From the NCBI GenBank assembly GCA_000969725.1, contig JXSR01S002270.1: a DNA stretch of 24,727 nucleotides, one strand, 5' to 3'. The DNA comes from Ophiothrix spiculata. Lineage: Eukaryota > Echinodermata > Ophiuroidea > Amphilepidida > Ophiotrichidae. Every line of letters begins with the position of its first letter. Positions within the stretch are counted from its first letter, which is position 1. The position numbers and the translations under genes are program-made. This document shows, one piece after another, positions 19,474-24,727 of the stretch. The notes below the pieces were generated by a model. It did no database searches and was not told the origin of the DNA. It saw only the letters and a list, made by a program, of their open reading frames with translations.

Positions 19474-19745
19474 TAATGGTGCATTCAGATTTTGCCAGAA
19501 TTGCCACCAAACCTCTTCTATATCTGGCATGTATTGGTTATCTCCACAATCGTGCTCTTTATATTAATAAGAGATAAAGTGTAGTGAGCCTATCATGCAT
19601 CAAAAAATAACTCTGGAAATTCAAAGACATAATCGTCTGATGCAGTTTTATACTACAGAGTGACATGAACTCTGAAGCTAGCGAAAGATAGGTGTTTAGC
19701 AGGGTCTACCAACTAGTGGTACCGGGAATTCTGAATGCACCATTA
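19474..19745. mobile_element. Small MITE ending 45 nt upstream of cassette 3
   Basis: TAATGGTGCATTCAGA (19474-19489) is mirrored by TCTGAATGCACCATTA (19730-19745). The outermost TA may be the target duplication. 272 bp, non-coding. A small GTAGAAACTTATTA tandem pair lies just before it (19419-19455). Confidence 0.7.
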
Positions 19746-19790
19746 TGCATACCATCTAACCATTTCTGCTTTGCTTAATTCTCATTCTAG

Positions 19791-19953
19791 CTCAAATCAC
19801 AAATCCCCGCCTTTGGGTGGACGCAGCTGCTCAGAACGCTTTTGATACAGGAGCCGGTCTTGGGTTGTTCATGTCCTATTCTTCTTACATGACTGCTAAA
19901 CATGGCATTGTACGGATTGCAGTGATCATTCCTATCTGCAACAATCTTGTTAG
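19791..19953 (+). CDS. SLC6/NSS-type sodium-coupled transporter, TM6 exon, cassette 3 (partial gene)
   Basis: Internal exon: acceptor CATTCTAG ends at 19790 after a good pyrimidine stretch, and donor GTACAT starts at 19954. It reads N|CT, then 53 codons, then AG|N. Motifs are LWVDAAAQNAFDTGAG (7-22), LGLF (23-26), Y29SSYM33, HGIVRIA (37-43) and PICNN (47-51). Hand counts give 30 of 53 identical to cassette 1 and 31 of 53 to cassette 2. Asp18 and Gln14 are kept, and the pocket position equal to LeuT F259 is Leu23. The loop entering TM7 is the most diverged (Y42 to I, C44 to V, G49 to C). A small foldback element ends only 45 nt upstream. No further exon of the transporter was recognised in the remaining 4.8 kb, so the constitutive 3' exons probably lie beyond the window. 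Confidence 0.85.
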
Positions 19954-19974
19954 GTACATGTTTATTTTGGGATG

Positions 19975-20425
19975 GGGCAGGGCCTAGGGAGGGGGCACTG
20001 ACCCAGGAAGGTGGTACGGGGATGTGCGGCCCTCAAGACACCCTTTTCAAACCTTACCTTTCACTCCCTGGACTTTCTATTTCGTATACAGCCTTCAAGT
20101 TAATTTTTAGTTCTCAAGATCCCATTTTAAGCAAAATTTCAAACATGTTTGGTTCAGAATTAACTCTTCCTCAGAGCTGTTCTCTATCCTCTGCAGCACA
20201 ATCAAAAGTGTACTAAAAGCGGGGAGCACACACAGCTGGGTCTATGGGAGAGGAGATCAGGACAACAGTACAAGTTCTGTTCAGGAGCTCAAAGTGACAA
20301 AATTCCCAAGGGATACTTTACACTGTAGTCCTGTAGACACTTTTTCAGAGTTAATCCTCAGTTCCAAAGTCCCCCGATTCAGAAATCGGGGCTGCACATT
20401 TCTGCTTAAACCAAAGTCATAAAGT
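19975..20425. repeat. Dispersed repeat following cassette 3, related to 5600-5965
   Basis: GGGGATGTGCGGCCCTCAAG, then ACCCTTTTC, GGAGCTCAAAG, TTTTTCAGAGTTAATCCTCA, and GCTGCACATTTCTGC followed by AAACCAAAGTCA repeat the order seen after cassette 1. The 89-codon open frame 19947-20216 is cassette 3's last codons read on into this repeat. Confidence 0.6.
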
Positions 20426-20640
20426 CCCCTTCCTGGGGATGGGAATTCTTGTATTCAAAGGTGGCCATCATACTTCTTTTTACAGAAAGACACAGGCCAA
20501 AGGGTTTCAAAAATGCACACAGTGAATTAACCCTTGACTGATATCTTTTACAATTACCTGAAACCTGTCTTGAAAAATGGTTTTCATTCAAATTTAGTAG
20601 AATGAGAAGGTGTATTGTTTATTGTAATTATACTTAGCCA

Positions 20641-21636
20641 AAAGAGAGGGTCAGTTTATACTTCTTTTTAAGCTACCAAATATTTGGTGCAACAAGTCTT
20701 TGTTATCTTATCTAATTTATAATTCCAGTGTGTTTTCTAATAATAACAGAGGCTTGGAGATGAAAAATCCATACTCCACATTAAAGACGATCGCGGTGTT
20801 TATTCAAGAGGGCAGTGTAGCAGAATTTGTTGGTCAGTGGCGGGAAGATTTTGACAAAACGCGTGTGTGGTATCTAAGCGTAACATTTGCGCCTAATACG
20901 CAAAACGCAACAAACGCACTAGCTTTTCATTGTCTTCCCGGTAAGCGCCGAAAATAGCGCGAAATAGTAACGAGTTGCTACGAGTGCTCCCGAGCCAACG
21001 GACTTTCAGTGATAAAACTTTTTACATGTGTTTTCCTATACTACAAAATGCTGATTTTTCACTTATTTGCTACAAGTAGAATTTTTTAATATTTGGCTGG
21101 TTAATTGAGAATGTCAAGTGGATGTCAAATCGAGAAAAAAAGTATGGGGTCACCGACTGTTTTAAAAAGATAGCGTAAGATGAAATTATATGGAGAAAAA
21201 TCTAAAAAACAATTTTCATCACCGGAAATGTCGGAATTCGGTTGTATAACATTGAACAGATAAAAAAAGTTAATTACACCAAGTAAACTAACGCTTGATT
21301 TTTCAAGTTATCGTTCATTAAAAGAAAAATGACGTCATCATATATGACGTCATAGCGCGCTTAGATGTTCGGTGACCCCCATTTTTTATTGCAGAATTTT
21401 GAAATTTAGACTCTTATCTATAAACTGATAAAAAATAAAAAAAATCTACTCGTATGGAACTTATCACCGCGATCGTCTTTAAGGAGTTGATTTCAAATGT
21501 TTGATGGTTTACAACACCAGGCATCTGTTATTGATTAGAAGATGCATTGGAATTATATATTAGATTATAAAATAACAAAGACTTGTTGCACCAAATATTT
21601 GGTCGCTCAAAAGAAGTATAAACTGACCCTATCTTT
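20641..21636. mobile_element. Foldback element, about 1 kb, arms about 150 bp
   Basis: AGGGTCAGTTTATACTTCTT (20647) is mirrored by AAGAAGTATAAACTGACCCT (ending 21630). Pairing continues inward through CCAAATATTTGGTGCAACAA, GTCTTTGTTAT and TAATTCCA, with a more diverged stretch, to TTAAAGACGATCGCGGTG (20781) against CACCGCGATCGTCTTTAA (ending 21482). The loop of about 670 bp has several CG-containing words (GCGCGAAAT, GACGTCATA). The 85-codon frame (20700-20957) across the left arm resembles no transposase that I recognise. Confidence 0.75.
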
Positions 21637-22079
21637 GAAAACAGATTATCTGAATCAAGTGAAATTTGTGGTATGCTTTTATTTTTGTACTCATCTTTGT
21701 AAGTACTATAGAGAAAAGAGATGAGATGAGGTTTTATCCCACCTCTCAGGATGGTGGATTGCACCTGGGCTGGAATCAGTTGACATTAACAATGTCTGTA
21801 CACCCTACACATGCATGGCTTCATCAACTGAAACACTCCTCAGAATTGGCCCTGAAATTTTTATATTATGTGATACAATGAAAGTCACATGTCGGCAATA
21901 ATAAATGTTTATTTTTTTTTTATTACAAATTAATTATGAGAGCTGTAATTTGATCAGAACACCATACCATTAATATTAAACATCTGGTCCAAAGTATATT
22001 TTTCAGTTCTTTGAACTTTAAAAGCAAAAAAAGCTAAATAATATTCCATGTTTATTGCCCTGTAACTCAAAGTCAATAT
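21637..22079. other. AT-rich non-coding stretch
   Basis: Small overlapping open frames at 21666-21881 show no splice-site or family support. Confidence 0.4.
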
Positions 22080-22532
22080 ATCCGACATCAGAGATTCTTA
22101 GTCAATGAGTGTGATTTTACTTCCTTATAAGGAATAATTGGCTATCCATAATGAGACAATATATGACAGTGCGTTAGCATTATGCGCAGTGCGCCAACGC
22201 GTTGATAATTGTGGCGCTGTGTATATACATGCACACATCTGACGCGCAATTCTATACTTGTGTATGTTTTTTCCAATAATGTTGGCAAATAATTGACTTC
22301 ATTCTTGATCTTAATATGTCTCAAATTTTTGACTAAGAATGAGAATAAAAGATAATATTTATTGTTTTGTCTGTCATCTATCGTCTCATAATGGATGGAT
22401 GAACATTATTTTTTTTTGTTATGGGCACCCCCTTTTGGGGCACCCAATATCAAACTAATGTACGCCCATCTATTATGAGACGATAGATGACAGGCAAAAC
22501 AATAAATATTATCTTTTATTCTCTAACTAATC
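22080..22532. repeat. Nested inverted repeats around an ATGAGAC..ATGACAG motif
   Basis: CCATAATGAGACAATATATG (22147) recurs as ATTATGAGACGATAGATGAC (22472) and in reverse complement near 22370-22395. ATAAAAGATAATATTTATTG (22346) is mirrored at 22500-22519, giving arms of about 65 bp around a short loop with two GGGCACCC copies (22424-22447). GATTCTTAGTCA (22092) also pairs with TGACTAAGAATG (22331). Confidence 0.65.
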
Positions 22533-23240
22533 CCCCTGATCATGTCACATGTGTAAAATTAAAATTGTGTTGTCCAGTGTGACTGTGTTGTCTGTCTTTG
22601 TTTTTTGTTTCACAAATTTAATGGTTTCACCAAGAAAGTGGAATGCACTTACCCACAACTGAAAAAAACCATATTTTTACTGCAACTCCAACTAAGTGTA
22701 TAATTTTCTGCCAGTTGTTTTTATGGCAACATCAATTTTGACCAAAAATGGTCAATTTTGGCAAAAGAACCAAAAAACTGGAAAGCCTTACTAAAATTTG
22801 TAATTGTGAAATTTTAACTTATTTCTTTTTTGAATTTAGAAACAAATGTCTAGGAAGGGTTTTCTCAATGTTTGATTTTTTTTAATTAAAAAACAAATGA
22901 ATGCCAAAAATAAGTTTATAAAAATGGCATTTTGCATCTCTTTGGGTAATTTTTTCAAAATCCAAGATAAAAGTTAAAAATTCAAAAAACCTTCCTCCGA
23001 AACTGAGACATTTGTTTCTATATTCCAAAAAGTAATTAAAATTGAAAATTTCATGAATGGAAATTACAGCTGGCTTTCCGGAATTATTTGGGCACAAATC
23101 TTTTACATTGGTGGTGTGAATTTTCGTAAAGGTTTTGATTATATATGAATGGCTGTGGAACAACTTTCTTATTTGTTGTGTTCAGTTATATACATACATA
23201 ACAATAATATTAAATCCAAAACAATGGGATATAGAGTAGG
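22533..23240. other. AT-rich non-coding stretch
   Basis: Nothing recognisable. Short self-similar strings such as CAATTTTGACCAAAAATGG near 22731 were noted only. Confidence 0.4.
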
Positions 23241-23731
23241 GCTTCCCTTTTTTTTGGGGGGGGGGGAAAGGGGATAGTCTCTGATATGAGCTAAAGGTGG
23301 AAGTCATATTTCAAAACATGTGTATTGAGCAACATATGTGTATCTCCTGTATTAATGGCATAAATATTATATAGTTGTCCATATTTTTCACAACTACAAA
23401 TAAGACCAGCTGTTGTTTTCATTAATGCATGAAATTGATGCTGAATCAGAATTATTTACTTTAAATGTCATTCCTGAAGCAGAGTGGCAGTGCTGTCTAT
23501 AATTAATTGATATATACTAGGGGGGGGGGTGTCTCACTGAACTGGTTTGGGGATGCTTAAAGGTTTTGGGTGCTATTCTTGTAATTTTTTGTATATCAAT
23601 GGATAGAATACCGGCAAAGGCCCAGTGCATTAATTTTGCAAAAGTGGGTGTATTTTGGAAAATTTTCAAGAAACCAAACATATTTGTCCAAAATGGATGG
23701 TTTTGCAGAAAAACGGTATAGAGATGTATAG

Positions 23732-23835
23732 CATACATGCCAACTGTTCCTATTTAAGAGGAACAGTCCTGTTTTGGGCAAAAGAAAAAGGTAATTTTTA
23801 CCAATCCTTCCAGTTTTCAAATGTTGGCAAGTATG
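23732..23835. mobile_element. Very short MITE with CATACWTGCCAAC ends
   Basis: CATACATGCCAAC (23732-23744) pairs with GTTGGCAAGTATG (23823-23835) with one mismatch. The 104-bp interior has GTTCCTATTTAAGAGGAAC, a small hairpin. CATACTTGCCAAC-type ends are, as I remember, common in animal genomes. The superfamily is not assigned. Confidence 0.6.
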
Positions 23836-24355
23836 GATAGAGATGACTCACAAAATCATGCTTTTCAAGATATATACTTCAAGCATCCCTGTACACATTT
23901 TGAGATCCCTTAGGGTAGTACCCAGGGGGGGGGGGGGGTAGTAGTTTAACCTAAGAGTATATCTGTAAATTATCACAGTAGTACTGTTAGCCAGGTCAGG
24001 TTGATTGTTGTCAAACATATCATATCAAAAATTTATATGTTTGTACTATGCATATATCAGATTTTGTGTACAAGCAGTCATTTGTAACCGAAAAGTTTCT
24101 AAAGGTAATGCAATTTTTACAGCCTTGTCCCCAAGTTTCATTCAAAAGGTTTTAATCTTGGCTTGTTATCTTCTTTTTTGGAAATGAATTGTCTATTGAA
24201 AAAGAAACATTTAAGCTTTAAGACAGAACCTGAAACAGGAATATTTATCATGCATTCAAATTTTGAGTTGTGGTCCAGGATCACAAGCAGCAAACAGCAA
24301 CTGATACTTGCTTCACATGATTACTTCTTAGTTTTTTTGAATATCAATATGTTTT
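23836..24355. other. AT-rich non-coding stretch with a poly-G run
   Basis: A G run at about 23925-23938 is the only notable feature. Small open frames (24005-24357) have no support. Confidence 0.4.
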
Positions 24356-24690
24356 GAATTATGTAAGCCATATTTCACAACGTCATGACTAAAGATCACA
24401 TGATTTTTCAAGCGTTTTTTCAAAACTGAATTTAAAAAACACCTTGGAGCCCTGTTAAAGATAAGCTTCTTTCAGCTTACTTGGTACCAAGTACCAAGTT
24501 TGGTTTCCTTGGCGAAAGCCTAAACAAGGTGATTTTTTTTTTTTCCATAATTATAGACTTATTTTTAAATTCTTTGATTCTTAATTTTGATCGTGAACAG
24601 GTTTTTTTTAATTATGTAAGCCATTTTTCACAACATCATGACTAAAGATCTCATGAGTTTGTCATAATTTTAGGCATTTTGATCGTGAAC
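24356..24690. repeat. Direct repeat at the right end of the window
   Basis: AATTATGTAAGCCATATTTC then CAACGTCATGACTAAAGATC (24357) recurs at 24609 with few changes. TTTTGATCGTGAACAG occurs at 24586 and 24675. A palindrome ACTTGGTACCAAGT lies at 24479-24492. Possibly a tandem array continuing past the window. Confidence 0.6.
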
Positions 24691-24727
24691 AGTTTCGGTG
24701 GGGGGGGGGGGGAATGTCTTGAATACC

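Larger units (their letters stand above)
5190..19953 (+). other. Putative mutually exclusive exon cluster of an SLC6/NSS-type transporter
   Basis: Three homologous exons (5190-5352, 13653-13815, 19791-19953) lie on the same strand. All are 163 nt, all are preceded by a phase-1 intron and all are followed by a phase-2 intron. All encode the same stretch, TM6 to the start of TM7, of one transporter family. Because 163 is not a multiple of three, splicing two cassettes together or skipping all of them would shift the frame, which is typical of mutually exclusive cassettes. I found no TM1 signature (GN-V/I-WRFP type) on either strand and no other recognisable transporter exon between them. Three complete tandem genes would need such exons. 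That the cluster belongs to one gene, and the exclusivity itself, are inferences. Three tandem genes with diverged or unrecognised exons, or exon duplicates that are never spliced, are the alternatives. Confidence 0.6.

Noticed and set aside
20700..20957. 85-codon open frame as a transposase or exon
   Set aside because: It runs through the left arm of a foldback element into its loop, and has no recognisable motif or splice support.
1..24727. CRISPR array, bacterial operon, riboswitch or ribosome binding sites
   Set aside because: The sequence is eukaryotic intron-like DNA. No regularly spaced identical repeats and no prokaryotic gene layout were found.

Overview
The window looks like nuclear DNA from an animal, most likely a marine invertebrate deuterostome. 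It is AT-rich, has spliced exons with standard AG/GT borders, and is packed with foldback (MITE-like) elements, one decayed LINE reverse-transcriptase fragment and one tRNA-derived element. The recurring short motif TAGGCCTA would fit an echinoderm or hemichordate, but that taxonomic guess is weak. There is no bacterial gene organisation. Nearly all long open frames are chance or repeat-derived. One 50-N assembly gap (10437-10486) is present.

The only convincing protein-coding sequence is three short, mutually homologous exons on the + strand: 5190-5352, 13653-13815 and 19791-19953. Each is exactly 163 nt, begins in the same phase (one base of the first codon upstream) and ends in the same phase (two bases of the last codon). 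Each encodes transmembrane helix 6, the following loop and the start of TM7 of a sodium:neurotransmitter-symporter (SLC6/NSS, LeuT-fold) transporter of the 'DTGAG' type. By hand count the peptides are about 57-66% identical with no indels. No other transporter exon was recognised in the 24.7 kb. The simplest reading is one large gene with a cluster of mutually exclusive TM6 exons, which would swap the part of the substrate site made by TM6. Tandem paralogous genes with unrecognised exons remain the main alternative.

Region by region: 1-5189 is presumed intron or upstream DNA with MITEs, including a TA-flanked 700-bp foldback at 3752-4451. After cassette 1, the 8.3-kb interval holds a repeat shared with the interval after cassette 3, a LINE relic on the minus strand (6729-7174), several MITEs, a 460-bp MITE broken by the assembly gap, a large palindrome (11992-12843) and a pyrimidine-rich tract of about 740 nt running up to cassette 2. 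The 6.0-kb interval between cassettes 2 and 3 holds more MITEs, a composite inverted-repeat region, a tRNA-like sequence inside an inverted repeat (17287-17560), an array of GGTCA-rich repeats (18797-19262) and a small MITE ending 45 nt before cassette 3. Downstream, a foldback of about 1 kb (20641-21636) and further repeats fill the rest.

All calls come from reading by eye. No alignment, database search or RNA data was available.
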